Origin: Lactobacillus sp. S2-2
GTDB taxonomy: Bacteria > Bacillota > Bacilli > Lactobacillales > Lactobacillaceae
Assembly: GCF_021698855.1 (NCBI RefSeq)
Contig: NZ_WWFA01000002.1
Coordinates: 180,799 to 244,798 of the forward strand
Reading direction: 5' to 3'
Length of the DNA stretch: 64,000 nt
The notes below the pieces were generated by a model. The model did no database searches. It saw only the letters and a list, made by a program, of their open reading frames with translations, and was not told the DNA's origin. Below are positions 8,328 to 18,697 of the stretch, in pieces (the first letter of the stretch is position 1; every line of letters starts with the position of its first letter). The translations under genes and the position numbers were made by a program.

Positions 8328-10217
8328 ATGCAGACATTAAGAGCAAATAATTTAACTAAAACATATGGAGAAAAATTATTATTTGAAAATTTAGATTTTA
8401 TTATTAATGAACATGATCGAATTGGTTTAATTGGAACCAACGGAAGTGGTAAAACATCATTATTAAATGTTATTGCAGGAAAAGATCATGATTCTAGTGG
8501 TGAAATTATTACATCTAAATCATATTCGATTGGATATGTTACGCAACAAACTGATTTGCCAGAAGACTTAACAGTTATGGATGCAATATTTTCTGGTTCA
8601 CAAGAAATTTTTAAAGTAATTCGTCATTATGAAAGTATTTTACATGATTATTCAATAAATCCTGGAGATGCTGAATTAGAAAAAAAGTATATGAATATTG
8701 AGCAAAAAATGACAGAGTTGGACGCTTGGTCAACTGAAAATGAAGTTAAAACTATTTTGACCCAATTAAATGTCGATGATTTAGATCAAAAAATTAAAAA
8801 TTTGTCGGGTGGACAAAGAAAACGAGTGGGATTAGCTCAAGTTTTAATTCAGTCACCAGATTTATTAATATTAGATGAACCAACTAATCATCTTGATTTT
8901 GATTCAATCGAATGGTTAGAAGAATATCTATCTAGATATAAAGGTGCACTGGTCCTAGTTACTCATGATCGTTACTTTTTAGATCAAGTTGTTAATAATA
9001 TATGGGAATTATCTTTTGGTAGTTTATATAAATATACTGGAAACTATCAAAAGTATGTAGAACAAAAGTCAGAGCTTGTTGAACAACAAGTAGAAGCTAA
9101 TCATAAAGCTAAGCAGTTATATAAAAAAGAACTTGAATGGATGAAAGCTGGAGCTAAAGCTAGGTCTACTAAACAACAAGCAAGAATTGAACGATTTAAT
9201 AATTTAAAAGATACAGTTGATAATCCAATTAAGACAGAACAATCTGTTGATATTTCAATGGGACAAAGTCGATTAGGTAAAAAAGTTATTGAAGTTAAAA
9301 ATGCTTATTTAAAAATTGATTCAAATACAATTTTAAAAGACTTTAATATTTTAATTCAAAATGGTCAAAGAATTGGAATTAGTGGTGAAAATGGTGCTGG
9401 TAAATCGTCATTTTTAAATGTTATTTCTAATAAGTTGCCATTAGATTCAGGAATTGTAGAAATTGGTGAAACGGTAAAAATCGGATACTATACGCAGAAA
9501 AATGAACCTATTCCAGAAGATAAAAGAGTTTTTGAATATCTTTCTGATATTGCTGAGAATGTAATTGATCAAGATGGTAATAAGATTAGTGTAGCTGATT
9601 TATTAGAACAATTTCTTTTCCCTAAATATATGCATGGAACTTTAATCAGAAAATTGTCTGGTGGAGAACGAAGAAGACTATACTTATTAAAACTATTAAT
9701 GGAACAACCAAATGTATTGTTGTTGGATGAACCAACTAATAATTTGGATATTGCAACTTTAACAGTTTTAGAAAATTATATTAATTCTTTTGCTGGAACA
9801 GTGATTACTGTATCTCATGATCGCTATTTCTTAGATAAAGTTGCTGATCATTTATTAATCTTTAAAGGTAATGGAAATATTCAAAAATATGATGGTCTTT
9901 TTACTGATTATTTAGCTAAAAATAAAGAAAATCAAAATCATACTGATAAAATTAAAGAAGTCAATAAAGAGGATAAAAATAAAGATACTAAGAAGAATGA
10001 AAAAGTAAAATTAACTTATGCTGAAAAAATCGAATGGGATGGTATTGAGCAAAAGATTGAAGACTTAGATGAGGAAATAGCATCAATTAAAGAGCAAATG
10101 CAAGTTAATGGTGCTGATTATGCTGAATTAGCAAAACTACAACAAGATCTTGACGAAAAAAATACTAAATCAGATCAATTGATGGAACGCTGGGAATATT
10201 TGTCGCAATTTGTATAG
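8328..10217 (+). CDS. ABC-F family ATPase, Uup/YfmR-like
   Basis: A 629-aa soluble protein with two ABC domains and no membrane segment. Walker A motifs are GTNGSGKTS (about 36-44) and GENGAGKSS (about 350-358). ABC signatures are LSGGQRKRVGLAQ and LSGGERRRLYLLK, and both Walker B motifs end LLLDEPTN or LILDEPTN. The linker is highly charged, as in ABC-F proteins that enter the ribosomal E site. A C-terminal coiled coil of about 70 residues, after a Lys/Asp/Glu-rich stretch, points to the Uup/YfmR branch rather than EttA. Likely role: relief of stalled or mis-set ribosomes. No antibiotic-resistance function can be read from the sequence. Confidence 0.88.
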   Translation: MQTLRANNLTKTYGEKLLFENLDFIINEHDRIGLIGTNGSGKTSLLNVIAGKDHDSSGEIITSKSYSIGYVTQQTDLPEDLTVMDAIFSGSQEIFKVIRHYESILHDYSINPGDAELEKKYMNIEQKMTELDAWSTENEVKTILTQLNVDDLDQKIKNLSGGQRKRVGLAQVLIQSPDLLILDEPTNHLDFDSIEWLEEYLSRYKGALVLVTHDRYFLDQVVNNIWELSFGSLYKYTGNYQKYVEQKSELVEQQVEANHKAKQLYKKELEWMKAGAKARSTKQQARIERFNNLKDTVDNPIKTEQSVDISMGQSRLGKKVIEVKNAYLKIDSNTILKDFNILIQNGQRIGISGENGAGKSSFLNVISNKLPLDSGIVEIGETVKIGYYTQKNEPIPEDKRVFEYLSDIAENVIDQDGNKISVADLLEQFLFPKYMHGTLIRKLSGGERRRLYLLKLLMEQPNVLLLDEPTNNLDIATLTVLENYINSFAGTVITVSHDRYFLDKVADHLLIFKGNGNIQKYDGLFTDYLAKNKENQNHTDKIKEVNKEDKNKDTKKNEKVKLTYAEKIEWDGIEQKIEDLDEEIASIKEQMQVNGADYAELAKLQQDLDEKNTKSDQLMERWEYLSQFV

Positions 10218-10231
10218 TTTAGGAGAATGAT

Positions 10232-11182
10232 ATGTTAGAAAAAGCTTATTTAGATTTAGAACGATACGTATTAGAGAATGGCCATAAAAAAGAAGACCGA
10301 ACTGGAACTGGAACTACTAGTATTTTTGGTTATCAGATGAAATTTGATTTACAAGAAGGATTTCCTTTATTAACAACTAAGCATGTTCCTTTTGGATTAA
10401 TAAAAAGTGAATTATTATGGTTCTTAAAAGGTGATACTAATATTCGTTATCTTTTACAACATAAGAATCATATTTGGGATGAATGGGCTTTTAAAAACTA
10501 TGTTAATTCTGCTGAATATAATGGACCAGATATGACTGATTTTGGTTTAAGAGCTGAGCAAGATGCTGATTTTAAAGCAGAATATTTAAAGCAAAAAGAA
10601 TTATTTTGTAATAAAATTTTAGAAGATGTTGATTTTGCTGATAGATTTGGTAATTTAGGTCAAGTTTATGGTAGTCAATGGAGAAAATGGAAAACTTCTA
10701 ATAATGAAACAATCGATCAAATTAAGAATGTAATTGATACTATTAAAAACAACCCTGATTCAAGAAGAATGATTGTATCAGCTTGGAATCCAGAAGATAT
10801 TCCTTCAATGGCACTTCCACCATGTCATACAATGTTTCAATTTTATGTAAATGATGGTAAATTGAGTTGTCAGTTATATCAAAGAAGTGGTGATATTTTC
10901 TTAGGTGTTCCATTTAATATTGCTAGTTATGCTTTACTAACTAGTTTAATTGCTAAAGAGTGTGGATTAGAACCAGGAACATTTGTTCATACTTTAGGAG
11001 ATGCTCATATTTATAACAACCATGTCAGTCAAGTTGAAGAACAATTAACTAGAACTCCTTATGAAGCACCTAAATTATGGTTAAACCCAGATAAAGATAG
11101 TATTTTTGATTATGATGTTGATGACATTAAAATTGAAGATTATCAACATCATAGTAAGATAAAAGCACCAGTTGCAGTTTAA
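10232..11182 (+). CDS. thyA: Thymidylate synthase
   Basis: A 316-aa enzyme making dTMP from dUMP with methylene-THF, releasing dihydrofolate. The catalytic cysteine is Cys198 in [11 protein letters not shown], and the dUMP-binding residues are in [20 protein letters not shown]. The length and the insertion around residues 85-130 fit the long form seen in lactobacilli. It starts at ATG 10232 after TAGGAGAA. dfrA follows 25 bases later with no terminator between, so both are likely on one mRNA; DfrA recycles the dihydrofolate this enzyme produces. Confidence 0.97.
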   Translation: MLEKAYLDLERYVLENGHKKEDRTGTGTTSIFGYQMKFDLQEGFPLLTTKHVPFGLIKSELLWFLKGDTNIRYLLQHKNHIWDEWAFKNYVNSAEYNGPDMTDFGLRAEQDADFKAEYLKQKELFCNKILEDVDFADRFGNLGQVYGSQWRKWKTSNNETIDQIKNVIDTIKNNPDSRRMIVSAWNPEDIPSMALPPCHTMFQFYVNDGKLSCQLYQRSGDIFLGVPFNIASYALLTSLIAKECGLEPGTFVHTLGDAHIYNNHVSQVEEQLTRTPYEAPKLWLNPDKDSIFDYDVDDIKIEDYQHHSKIKAPVAV

Positions 11183-11207
11183 TTATTATTAATGGAGGGA
11201 TGATGTT

Positions 11208-11708
11208 ATGTTAGCGTTTATATGGGCAGAATCTAATCATCATATTATTGGAAGTCAAGGCAAATTACCTTGGAGTTTACCTAATGATATGCGTTTTTTT
11301 AAAGAAAATACGATTAATAATACAATTGTAACTGGAAGTAAAACTTACGATAGTTTTAAAAGACCATTACCAAATAGAATTAATATAGTTTTATCAACGC
11401 ATAGGTCACAATCTGATTTTCCATCAAATGTTATTCTCATGAATCAAAAATCAGATATTTTAGAATACGAAAAGAATCATCAAGGCCAAAAGATTTTCAT
11501 TATTGGTGGTAGTCGAATATTTAATCAATTTATTGATGATGTAGATTATTTATATAAGACAGTTATTAATTATGATTTTGATGGTGATACCAAAATGCCA
11601 GAGATTGATTATAATCAATTTGAATTAATTAATAAAATTGATGGTACAATTGATGAAAAGAATAAGTACCAACATCATTTTGAAATATATAAAAGAAAAA
11701 CTATTTAG
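11208..11708 (+). CDS. dfrA: Dihydrofolate reductase
   Basis: A 166-aa enzyme reducing dihydrofolate to tetrahydrofolate with NADPH. Family marks visible are GSQGKLPWSLPNDMRFFK (residues about 17-34, with the active-site Trp and Asp), TVTGSKTYDSF near residue 45, and FIIGGSRIFNQF near residue 100. Three ATGs lie close together at 11200, 11203 and 11208; 11208 has the best distance from GGAGGG at 11194-11199 and gives the expected N-terminus MLAFIWAES. It is translated right after thyA and ends inside a terminator. Confidence 0.95.
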   Translation: MLAFIWAESNHHIIGSQGKLPWSLPNDMRFFKENTINNTIVTGSKTYDSFKRPLPNRINIVLSTHRSQSDFPSNVILMNQKSDILEYEKNHQGQKIFIIGGSRIFNQFIDDVDYLYKTVINYDFDGDTKMPEIDYNQFELINKIDGTIDEKNKYQHHFEIYKRKTI

Positions 11709-11735
11709 CCGTTGTCACATTGATAGCGGTTTTTT
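11707..11735 (+). terminator. Rho-independent terminator after dfrA
   Basis: AGCCGTTGT (11707-11715) pairs with ATAGCGGTT (11723-11731) using several G-U wobbles, followed by T. The stem overlaps the dfrA stop codon. Because it is wobble-rich, read-through into yozE is possible. Confidence 0.6.
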
Positions 11736-11747
11736 AAGGAGAAAAAT

Positions 11748-11972
11748 ATGGATAGAAGTTTTTATGATTATTTAATGACTGAGAGAAATGATCAAAGTTA
11801 TGAACCAATTACTCAGTTTGCAAATAATGCTTTTAGAGATTCTACTTTTCCAAAGCATGCAACTGAATTTGAAGAAATATCTAAATATCTAGAAGAAAAT
11901 GCTAATTATTTACCAAGTATGACAATTTTTGATGATGCTTGGAGTAATTATTTAATTTATCATAATAAATAA
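11748..11972 (+). CDS. YozE SAM-like family protein (UPF0346)
   Basis: A 74-aa acidic protein. It has the family pattern FYDYLMTERND, then FPKHATEFEEISKYLEENA, then FDDAWSNYL. The fold is a small helical SAM-like domain; no enzymatic activity is known for the family. A strong AAGGAG precedes ATG 11748. Genes of this family commonly sit between the folate genes and rbgA in lactobacilli. It has 15 bases to rbgA and is probably co-transcribed. Confidence 0.88.
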   Translation: MDRSFYDYLMTERNDQSYEPITQFANNAFRDSTFPKHATEFEEISKYLEENANYLPSMTIFDDAWSNYLIYHNK

Positions 11973-11987
11973 AATGAGGTAGTAATT

Positions 11988-12845
11988 ATGGCAAGTAATA
12001 TTCAATGGTTTCCCGGTCATATGGCTAAAGCAATTCGACAGTTTGAAGAAAATGTTCATTTAGTGGATATTATTTTTGAATTGGTTGATAGTAGAGCCCC
12101 TTTTAGTTCAATTAATCCAGAAGTATCAAAGATTGGTGTTAATAAACCTAAATTGTTAATTATGACTAAAGCTGATTTAGCAGATGCTGATAAATTAAAG
12201 AAATGGGTTAATTATTTTAATAATCATGGTATTCCAGCGATGGCAATTGATTCTAAAAATCCTAAGACAAGAAAAATCATTACAAAAAAAGCACAAGAAA
12301 TCTTAGCAGATAAAAGGCAATTACAATCTGAAAAGGGATTAGATAAAAAGGCAATTAAAGCAATTTGTGTGGGAGTACCTAATGTAGGTAAATCTACATT
12401 ATTAAATCAATTAGTTCAAAAGAAATCAGCGGCAGTTGGTAATCGTCCAGGAGTAACTAAGGGACAACAATGGTTAACTTCTAGTAGTGAATTGGAATTA
12501 TTAGATACCCCAGGAATTTTATGGCCTAAGTTTCAAAATCAAGATATTGCTTATAAGTTAGCAGTTACCGGGGCAATTAAAGATAGTTTATTGCATATGG
12601 ATGACGTTGCGTTATTTGCATTAAAGTATTTTAGAGAAAATAATCAAGAACAATTAAAACAACGTTATCATTTAATTGATGATGACTTATTGTTAAGTGA
12701 TGTTGAATTATTGTTAAAGATCACTAGTAAATTAGGGATGAAAGACGATTATGATAGAGCTTCTGAAAGAATTATTATTGATATTCGTCGAAATAAATTA
12801 GGTGGATTCGTATTAGATAAAGTGGATGATTTAGATGAAGGATAA
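11988..12845 (+). CDS. rbgA: Ribosome biogenesis GTPase RbgA (YlqF)
   Basis: A 285-aa circularly permuted GTPase. The G4 motif TKADLAD comes first (about residue 60), G1 GVPNVGKST later (about 129-137), and then G3 DTPGILWP, the permuted order that defines this family. It also has the N-terminal FPGHMAKA motif with the catalytic-type His. RbgA promotes late maturation of the 50S subunit, including L16 incorporation. Its last codons overlap the start of rnhB by 11 bases, indicating translational coupling; rbgA-rnhB is a conserved pair. Confidence 0.96.
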   Translation: MASNIQWFPGHMAKAIRQFEENVHLVDIIFELVDSRAPFSSINPEVSKIGVNKPKLLIMTKADLADADKLKKWVNYFNNHGIPAMAIDSKNPKTRKIITKKAQEILADKRQLQSEKGLDKKAIKAICVGVPNVGKSTLLNQLVQKKSAAVGNRPGVTKGQQWLTSSSELELLDTPGILWPKFQNQDIAYKLAVTGAIKDSLLHMDDVALFALKYFRENNQEQLKQRYHLIDDDLLLSDVELLLKITSKLGMKDDYDRASERIIIDIRRNKLGGFVLDKVDDLDEG

Positions 12846-13602
12846 GTCAATTGCTGAAATTAAACTAATATTGAATGATATAAATGATGAAAATAGTAAT
12901 GTATTAAATGAATTAAAAAATGATAGTCGTAAGGGTGTTCAAAAGTTAGTTGCTCAAAAGCTTAAATATTTTAATAAATTAAAGACAAAGAAACATGAAT
13001 TTTATCAAAAATTTAAATATGAACATGAGTTTTGGAGCAAAGGTTATCAATACGTAGCTGGAATAGATGAAGTTGGGCGTGGGCCTCTTGCAGGACCTGT
13101 AGTTGCTGGGGCAGTTATTTTATCTGATGATTTTGATATATATGAAGTTAATGATTCAAAACAAATGACTGATCAAAAAAGACATGAATTAGCTCCTTTA
13201 ATTAAGGAAAAGGCATTAGCTTATTCAGTTAGTGTGATTGATAGTAATGTAATTGATCAAGTGAATATATATGAAGCAAGTAGAATTGCGATGAAAAATG
13301 CAATTAATCAATTAGACATTATACCTAATCAATTAGTTATTGATGCAATGGATGTTGATTTATCAATACCACAACTTAAGTTAATTAAAGGTGATTTTAA
13401 ATCAGTGTCGATTGCAGCAGCTAGTATTTTAGCTAAAGTGTATCGAGATGATTTGATGATTCAATACAGCAAACAATATCCTGAATATGGTTTTGATAAA
13501 AATGATGGATATGGAACTAAACATCATTTAAATGCAATTAAACAATATGGTATAACTGAAATTCATCGAAAAACTTTTGCACCAGTAAAAAATAGTTTAT
13601 AA
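12835..13602 (+). CDS. rnhB: Ribonuclease HII
   Basis: A 255-aa enzyme removing misincorporated ribonucleotides and RNA from RNA-DNA hybrids. Catalytic residues lie in [16 protein letters not shown] (Asp and Glu around residues 78-79), in LVIDAMDVD and in [18 protein letters not shown]. The N-terminal 70 residues form the helical extension typical of Firmicutes RNase HII. The start ATG 12835 is inside rbgA. No alternative start with a better ribosome binding site was seen nearby, so coupling is likely. Confidence 0.95.
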   Translation: MKDKSIAEIKLILNDINDENSNVLNELKNDSRKGVQKLVAQKLKYFNKLKTKKHEFYQKFKYEHEFWSKGYQYVAGIDEVGRGPLAGPVVAGAVILSDDFDIYEVNDSKQMTDQKRHELAPLIKEKALAYSVSVIDSNVIDQVNIYEASRIAMKNAINQLDIIPNQLVIDAMDVDLSIPQLKLIKGDFKSVSIAAASILAKVYRDDLMIQYSKQYPEYGFDKNDGYGTKHHLNAIKQYGITEIHRKTFAPVKNSL

Positions 13603-13636
13603 AACCTCGTATATATCCATAAAGGAGATTTAATTT

Positions 13637-14509
13637 ATGGAATTACGAGATTTTTTATTTAAAATAAAGCTTTGTAAGGGAATAGGAATTAGAGGTGAAA
13701 CTAAATTATATAATTGGTTAATAGAACATGATTTAAATTTTAGTGAATTGACCATAGAAATGATTATTAAGATTAGTAACCTGAACAAAAAGCATCAAGC
13801 ACGTTTTTTATCTGATTTTAAAAGTGAATCATTAAATGAAAGAATCAAATTAAATCAAAAAAAGTATCTATGGATATCAATTAATGATTATAATTATCCT
13901 AATCAGTTAAGGGAAAGCTATCTACCACCGATTATTCTATTTTATCGTGGGAATATTAATCTTTTAGATACGCCATTATTAGGAATTGTTGGATCTAGAC
14001 TAAGTAATCAAAAAAATAGTAATGCTAGTTATAGTCTTAACAAATTATTAAAGCCATTATGTAAAACTAATTTAACTACTATTTCAGGATTGGCTAAAGG
14101 ATCAGATACATTAGCACATAAGTATTCTATATTCTATAAGTTAAATACAGTAGGAGTTATTGCAAGTGATTTAGATTATGTTTATCCAAAAGAAAATATT
14201 CAATTACAAAAAGAAATGTTTGAAAATTATTTGGTGATTAGTGAATACCCTTTAAATACTAAGCCACTTAAATCTCATTTTGTTGAAAGAAATAGAATTA
14301 TTGCAGGATTATGTAGTTCTTTACTTGTAGTAGAAGCAAAAGAAAAGTCAGGTAGTTTAATTACAGCTAACTTAGCATTGCAAAATAATCGAAATATTTT
14401 AGCAGTACCTGGTTCATTACGTGATGAATTATCAATTGGATGTAATCAATTAATTTTAGCTGGCGCAAGGCCATGTTTGACTCATTTTGATATTATAGAA
14501 GAAATGTAA
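13637..14509 (+). CDS. dprA: DNA-processing protein DprA (Smf)
   Basis: A 290-aa protein that loads RecA onto incoming single-stranded DNA in natural transformation. The Rossmann-like DprA core is clear: LGIVGSRLSNQ (about 115), ISGLAKGSDTLAH (about 153-165), VIASDLDYVYPKEN, and FVERNRIIAGL (about 215). The C-terminal winged-helix extension of some DprAs is absent, as in many lactobacilli. It has AAAGGAG before ATG 13637 and lies downstream of rnhB in a typical rnhB-dprA-topA order. Its presence suggests retained competence functions, but no com genes lie in this window to test that. Confidence 0.93.
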   Translation: MELRDFLFKIKLCKGIGIRGETKLYNWLIEHDLNFSELTIEMIIKISNLNKKHQARFLSDFKSESLNERIKLNQKKYLWISINDYNYPNQLRESYLPPIILFYRGNINLLDTPLLGIVGSRLSNQKNSNASYSLNKLLKPLCKTNLTTISGLAKGSDTLAHKYSIFYKLNTVGVIASDLDYVYPKENIQLQKEMFENYLVISEYPLNTKPLKSHFVERNRIIAGLCSSLLVVEAKEKSGSLITANLALQNNRNILAVPGSLRDELSIGCNQLILAGARPCLTHFDIIEEM

Positions 14510-14516
14510 TCATAAT

Positions 14517-14546
14517 TTGCTTTATTAATGCATAAGGTAGTAGAAT
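14517..14546 (+). promoter_or_regulatory. Possible promoter for topA
   Basis: TTGCTT (14517-14522) and TAGAAT (14541-14546) have an 18-base spacer in the 96-base gap before topA. The match is moderate. Confidence 0.35.
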
Positions 14547-14605
14547 TAGTGAGGATAAATACGAATGAATAAAATGTTATATTAATTATTATGAGGGATG
14601 TTTAA

Positions 14606-16717
14606 ATGACAGCGAAAACAAAAACGCCGAAGAAAAAAACAACATCAAAAAAATCTAAGAAAAATTTAGTGATTGTGGAATCTCCGGCTAAAGCAAAAAC
14701 AATTGAGAAATATTTAGGTAGCAGTTATAAAGTTATTGCTAGTAAGGGTCATATTAGAGATTTACCTAAAAGTAGAATGGGAGTAGATATTGAAGACAAT
14801 TATACTCCAGATTATATTTCTATCCGTGGCAAAGGGGATGTAATTAAATCATTAAGAGCAGAAGCTAAAAAAGCTAAACAAGTTTTTCTTGCATCTGACC
14901 CCGATCGTGAAGGTGAATCAATTGCTTGGCATTTAGGTAAAATTTTAAAACTGGATGAAAACGGTAATAATCGAGTAGTATTCAATGAAATTACTAAAGA
15001 TGCAGTTAAAAATTCATTTAAGACTCCAAGAAATATTGATATGGACTTAGTTGATGCTCAACAAGCACGAAGAGTTATTGATAGATTAGTAGGATATTCT
15101 ATTTCACCATTATTATGGAAAAAGGTGAAAAAGGGATTAAGTGCTGGAAGAGTTCAATCAGTTGCACTTTGGCTAATTATACAAAAAGAAAATGAAATAA
15201 AATCATTTATTCCAGAAGAATATTGGACAATTGACTCTGAATTTAAGAAAAATCGTTCCAAATTCAGAGCATCTTTTTATGGATTGAATGGTAAAAAACA
15301 ATCTTTAAGTAATAATGATTCAGTTCAGGAAATTCTTAAAAAAATTGATATTAAAAATAAATTTAATGTTGATAAAGTCGTTAAAAAAGAGAAGAAGAGA
15401 CAACCTAGCGTTCCTTTTACAACAAGTACATTACAACAAGATGCTAATAAAAAATTGAAGTTTAAAACAAGTCGCACAATGATGTCTGCTCAGCAACTTT
15501 ATGAAGGAATCAATGTTGGTAAAGAAGGTTCTCAAGGATTGATTACCTATATGAGAACAGATTCAACTCGAATTTCTGATATTGCAAAAAATCAAGCTGC
15601 TGATTTTATTCATCAAGAATATGGAGCTGAATATTCAGCTTCTAAACCTCGAAAAGGTAAGTTACAAGAAGGTGCACAAGATGCCCATGAAGCAATTAGA
15701 CCTACATTGGTATCTAGAACACCTAAGAGTATCGAAAAGTATTTAACTAAAGATCAATTTAAGATTTACTCTTTAATTTGGTCACGTTTTGTAGCTTCGC
15801 AAATGACACCTGCAAAATTATATACACAAACAGTAACTATTAGTCAAAACGGTGTTAATTTTAGAGCTAATGGATCTGTTTTAAAATTTGAAGGATTTTT
15901 AAAAGTTTATGCTGGTTCCAAAGAAAAAGATAATATTTTACCAGACTTACAAGAAAATGATAAAGTGGATTTGGTTAATAATAATCCAGAACAACATTTT
16001 ACTCAGCCACCAGCAAGGTATAGTGAAGCTTCATTAATTAAGGCAATGGAAGAAAATGAAATTGGTAGACCATCTACTTATTCTCCAACTCTTACTACTT
16101 TACAAAAACGTTATTATGTAAAAATGAATAACCGTAAATTTGAGCCAACTGAGTTAGGTGAAATTGTAAATAGTATTATTGAAGAATATGTTCCTGAAAT
16201 TATTAATATTGATTTTACTGCCAATATTGAAAATAATTTAGATGAAATTGAAGAAGCTAAGAAAAATTGGGTCGATGTTGTAGACCATTTCTATAAGCCT
16301 TTTTCCAAGGAAGTAGAAGTTGCTGAAGATAAATTAAAAAACTTTATTTTAAAAGAACCACTAGCAGGATTTAATTGTGAAGTATGTGGTGCCCCAATGG
16401 TTGAAAAGATGGGTAAATATGGTAAGTTTTTTGCTTGTTCAAGATTTCCAGATTGTCGAAATACTAAGGCAATTGTTAAAGAAATCGGAGTAACTTGTCC
16501 AAAATGCGAAAAAGGACAGGTTATTGAAAGAAAAGGTAAGAAAAATAGAATATTTTATGGATGTTCTAGATATCCTGATTGTGAGTTTATTTCATGGGAT
16601 AAACCATTGGAAAGAAAATGCCCTAAATGTACTCATTTCTTAGTTGATAAAAAAGTTCGTGGAGGAATGCAAGTTGTTTGTCCGAATGGAGACTACAAAG
16701 AAGAAATTCAAAAATAA
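14606..16717 (+). CDS. topA: DNA topoisomerase I
   Basis: A 703-aa type IA topoisomerase that relaxes negative supercoils. The Toprim domain has [18 protein letters not shown] and [13 protein letters not shown]; the active-site tyrosine is in [10 protein letters not shown]. At the C-terminus are three zinc-ribbon units: CEVCG...CSRFPDC, CPKCEKG...CSRYPDC and a third with CPKC but only one later Cys, so that unit is degenerate. The first 20 residues are a Lys/Thr-rich tail. It starts at ATG 14606 after GAGGGATG. In lactobacilli topA is usually followed by trmFO, xerC and hslVU; here xerC comes directly next. Confidence 0.97.
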   Translation: MTAKTKTPKKKTTSKKSKKNLVIVESPAKAKTIEKYLGSSYKVIASKGHIRDLPKSRMGVDIEDNYTPDYISIRGKGDVIKSLRAEAKKAKQVFLASDPDREGESIAWHLGKILKLDENGNNRVVFNEITKDAVKNSFKTPRNIDMDLVDAQQARRVIDRLVGYSISPLLWKKVKKGLSAGRVQSVALWLIIQKENEIKSFIPEEYWTIDSEFKKNRSKFRASFYGLNGKKQSLSNNDSVQEILKKIDIKNKFNVDKVVKKEKKRQPSVPFTTSTLQQDANKKLKFKTSRTMMSAQQLYEGINVGKEGSQGLITYMRTDSTRISDIAKNQAADFIHQEYGAEYSASKPRKGKLQEGAQDAHEAIRPTLVSRTPKSIEKYLTKDQFKIYSLIWSRFVASQMTPAKLYTQTVTISQNGVNFRANGSVLKFEGFLKVYAGSKEKDNILPDLQENDKVDLVNNNPEQHFTQPPARYSEASLIKAMEENEIGRPSTYSPTLTTLQKRYYVKMNNRKFEPTELGEIVNSIIEEYVPEIINIDFTANIENNLDEIEEAKKNWVDVVDHFYKPFSKEVEVAEDKLKNFILKEPLAGFNCEVCGAPMVEKMGKYGKFFACSRFPDCRNTKAIVKEIGVTCPKCEKGQVIERKGKKNRIFYGCSRYPDCEFISWDKPLERKCPKCTHFLVDKKVRGGMQVVCPNGDYKEEIQK

Positions 16718-16741
16718 AAACGCTGAATAAGCGTTTTTATT
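16713..16741 (+). terminator. Rho-independent terminator of topA
   Basis: Perfect 12-bp stem AATAAAAACGCT (16713-16724) with AGCGTTTTTATT (16730-16741) and loop GAATA, beginning at the topA stop codon. Confidence 0.85.
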
Positions 16742-16794
16742 ATAAAATGAAAAGGTAAAAAGTTACTTTAACTAATTAAAAGAAGTGAAATAAA

Positions 16795-17712
16795 ATGAAC
16801 AATGATACATTAATTGATCTGTTTTTAAAATATATTATAAATGAAAAACAATATTCGGAAGATACACATGATGCTTATTCAAAAGATTTAAATGATTTTT
16901 TGGATTTTATGAACATTGAAGATAACTTTAATTTATTAAAAATTACAAATTTTGATGTTGAAACTTACTTATCAAAATTAAATGAAGATAATAAAAGTAA
17001 AAATACAATTTCTAGGAAAATATCTAGTTTAAGATCATTTTATTCTTTTTTAGTAAAAAATGATTACATTGAAAAAAACCCATTTGAGTATGTACACTTA
17101 AAGAAAACTAATTTGAAATTACCAAGATTTTTTTATGAAAAAGAAATGGATCAATTATTTAAATTAGCAAAAATAAAAAAGCCAAATAATATGGAATTAA
17201 GAGATAGTGCTATATTAGAAACTTTTTATGGGACTGGATTGCGACTTAGTGAGTGTTCAAACTTAACTTTAGATGAAATAGATTTAGATAATAAGTCTTT
17301 ATCGATTATTGGTAAAGGAAATAAACAACGTAATTTACCGATTGGAAGTTACATGAGTGAAGCTTTACAAAAATACTTTGTAGATTGTCGTAATTTAATT
17401 ATGAATAAATACAATAAGAATCATAATTATGTGTTTATAAACAGAATTGGTGATCCCATAACTAGTCGAGGAATTGAATATGTATTAAATAATTTGGTTA
17501 AAAAAACTAGTAGTAATTTAGATATACATCCACATATGATTCGACATACATTTGCAACTCATTTATTAAATAATGGAGCTGATATGAGATCTGTCCAAGA
17601 ATTATTAGGTCATAGTTCATTATCAACTACTCAAATATATACTCATGTTACGAAGAAAAATTTAATGAGCAATTATAATAAATATTTTCAAAGAGATGAT
17701 CAAAATAAGTGA
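16795..17712 (+). CDS. xerC: Tyrosine recombinase XerC
   Basis: A 305-aa site-specific recombinase for resolving chromosome dimers at dif together with XerD. All catalytic residues are present: Arg in GTGLRLSE, HPHMIRHTF (HxxR), LGHSSLSTTQIYTHV with the second His and the nucleophile Tyr. The N-terminal SAM-like core-binding domain spans about 1-90. Position after topA marks it as XerC (CodV) rather than XerD. A good dif candidate lies 20 kb away at 37,722-37,749. No XerD is present in the window. Confidence 0.93.
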   Translation: MNNDTLIDLFLKYIINEKQYSEDTHDAYSKDLNDFLDFMNIEDNFNLLKITNFDVETYLSKLNEDNKSKNTISRKISSLRSFYSFLVKNDYIEKNPFEYVHLKKTNLKLPRFFYEKEMDQLFKLAKIKKPNNMELRDSAILETFYGTGLRLSECSNLTLDEIDLDNKSLSIIGKGNKQRNLPIGSYMSEALQKYFVDCRNLIMNKYNKNHNYVFINRIGDPITSRGIEYVLNNLVKKTSSNLDIHPHMIRHTFATHLLNNGADMRSVQELLGHSSLSTTQIYTHVTKKNLMSNYNKYFQRDDQNK

Positions 17713-17730
17713 TTTATTTGTTTTAAAGTA

Positions 17731-17758
17731 TTTACAAAATATGAGATACTAGTAGTAT
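17731..17758 (+). promoter_or_regulatory. Possible promoter for the aldose epimerase gene
   Basis: TTTACA (17731-17736) and TAGTAT (17753-17758) with a 16-base spacer, just upstream of the AGGTGG ribosome binding site. Confidence 0.4.
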
Positions 17759-17781
17759 AAATACGTTAGGTGGTGTTTTAT

Positions 17782-18660
17782 TTGAAAAGAAAATTAGAAA
17801 ATAAATTTATTAGTTTAGAACTTGATGAAAATGGAGCTCAGCTAACATCGATTAAAAATAAAAATAATCAATTAGAATATTTGTGGCAAGGAAATGATAA
17901 CTTTTGGAAACGTCAAGCGCCCAATTTATTTCCAATTGTAGGTAAACTAAAAGACAATGAATTTGAATATGAAAACAATAAATATTCAATGGGACAGCAT
18001 GGCTTTGCTAGAGATTCAAAATTTGAAATAAATGAAATTGATGATAATAAAATTATTTTTGAATTAGATTCAAATGCTGATACTAAATTAATTTATCCAT
18101 TTGATTTCAAATTATTGATTAAATATGAATTAATTAATAATGAAATTGATGTTAATTATAAAGTCAAAAATCTTGGATCAAATAAGATGTATTTCTCAAT
18201 TGGGGCTCATCCAGGATTTAATGTTCCAATCGAAAATGAAAACTTTGATGATTATGAAATAAAATTTTCATCAAAAAATAATTTAAATCGTATTTTATTA
18301 AAAGATGGTTTAAGCGAACTTAACCAACCAGTAAAATTTGACGATAAAGATAGTTTAAAAGTTAAAAGATCACTTTTTAAAGATGATGCATTTATTTTAG
18401 ATAGTGGAATTAATCAAGATTATGAAATTTCATTAACTAATTCTAAAAACAGTCATGGAATTATTTTACATTCTTATAATCATCGATACTTGGGCATTTG
18501 GTCTATGTATCCTAAAGAATCACCTTTTGTATGTATTGAACCATGGTGGGGAATTGCAGATAATGTTGATTCTAATAAACAATTAACTGAAAAAGTAGGA
18601 ATAAATATTTTAGATAAGAATGAATTATTTGAGTCTAATTTTAAAATAGAAATTTTATAA
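17782..18660 (+). CDS. Aldose 1-epimerase family protein (LacX-like)
   Basis: A 292-aa protein of the galactose mutarotase-like superfamily, which interconverts sugar anomers. Visible landmarks are FPIVGKLKDN (about 53-62), GQHGFARDS (about 73-81) with the conserved His, SIGAHPGFNVP (about 150-160) with the catalytic-type His, and the C-terminal CIEPWWG. It belongs to the LacX/YihR-type branch rather than classical GalM, so the substrate is uncertain. I prefer TTG 17782, eight bases after AGGTGG at 17768-17773, over upstream GTGs that fall inside the ribosome binding site. It is alone, not in a sugar operon. Confidence 0.8.
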   Translation: MKRKLENKFISLELDENGAQLTSIKNKNNQLEYLWQGNDNFWKRQAPNLFPIVGKLKDNEFEYENNKYSMGQHGFARDSKFEINEIDDNKIIFELDSNADTKLIYPFDFKLLIKYELINNEIDVNYKVKNLGSNKMYFSIGAHPGFNVPIENENFDDYEIKFSSKNNLNRILLKDGLSELNQPVKFDDKDSLKVKRSLFKDDAFILDSGINQDYEISLTNSKNSHGIILHSYNHRYLGIWSMYPKESPFVCIEPWWGIADNVDSNKQLTEKVGINILDKNELFESNFKIEIL

Positions 18661-18697
18661 TAAAAAGAGTACTAATTTGATTAGCACTCTTTTATTA
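18659..18697. terminator. Bidirectional terminator between the epimerase gene and plsY
   Basis: AAAAGAGTACTAAT pairs with ATTAGCACTCTTTT with a single mismatch and loop TTG, flanked by A and T runs; it serves two convergent genes. Confidence 0.8.
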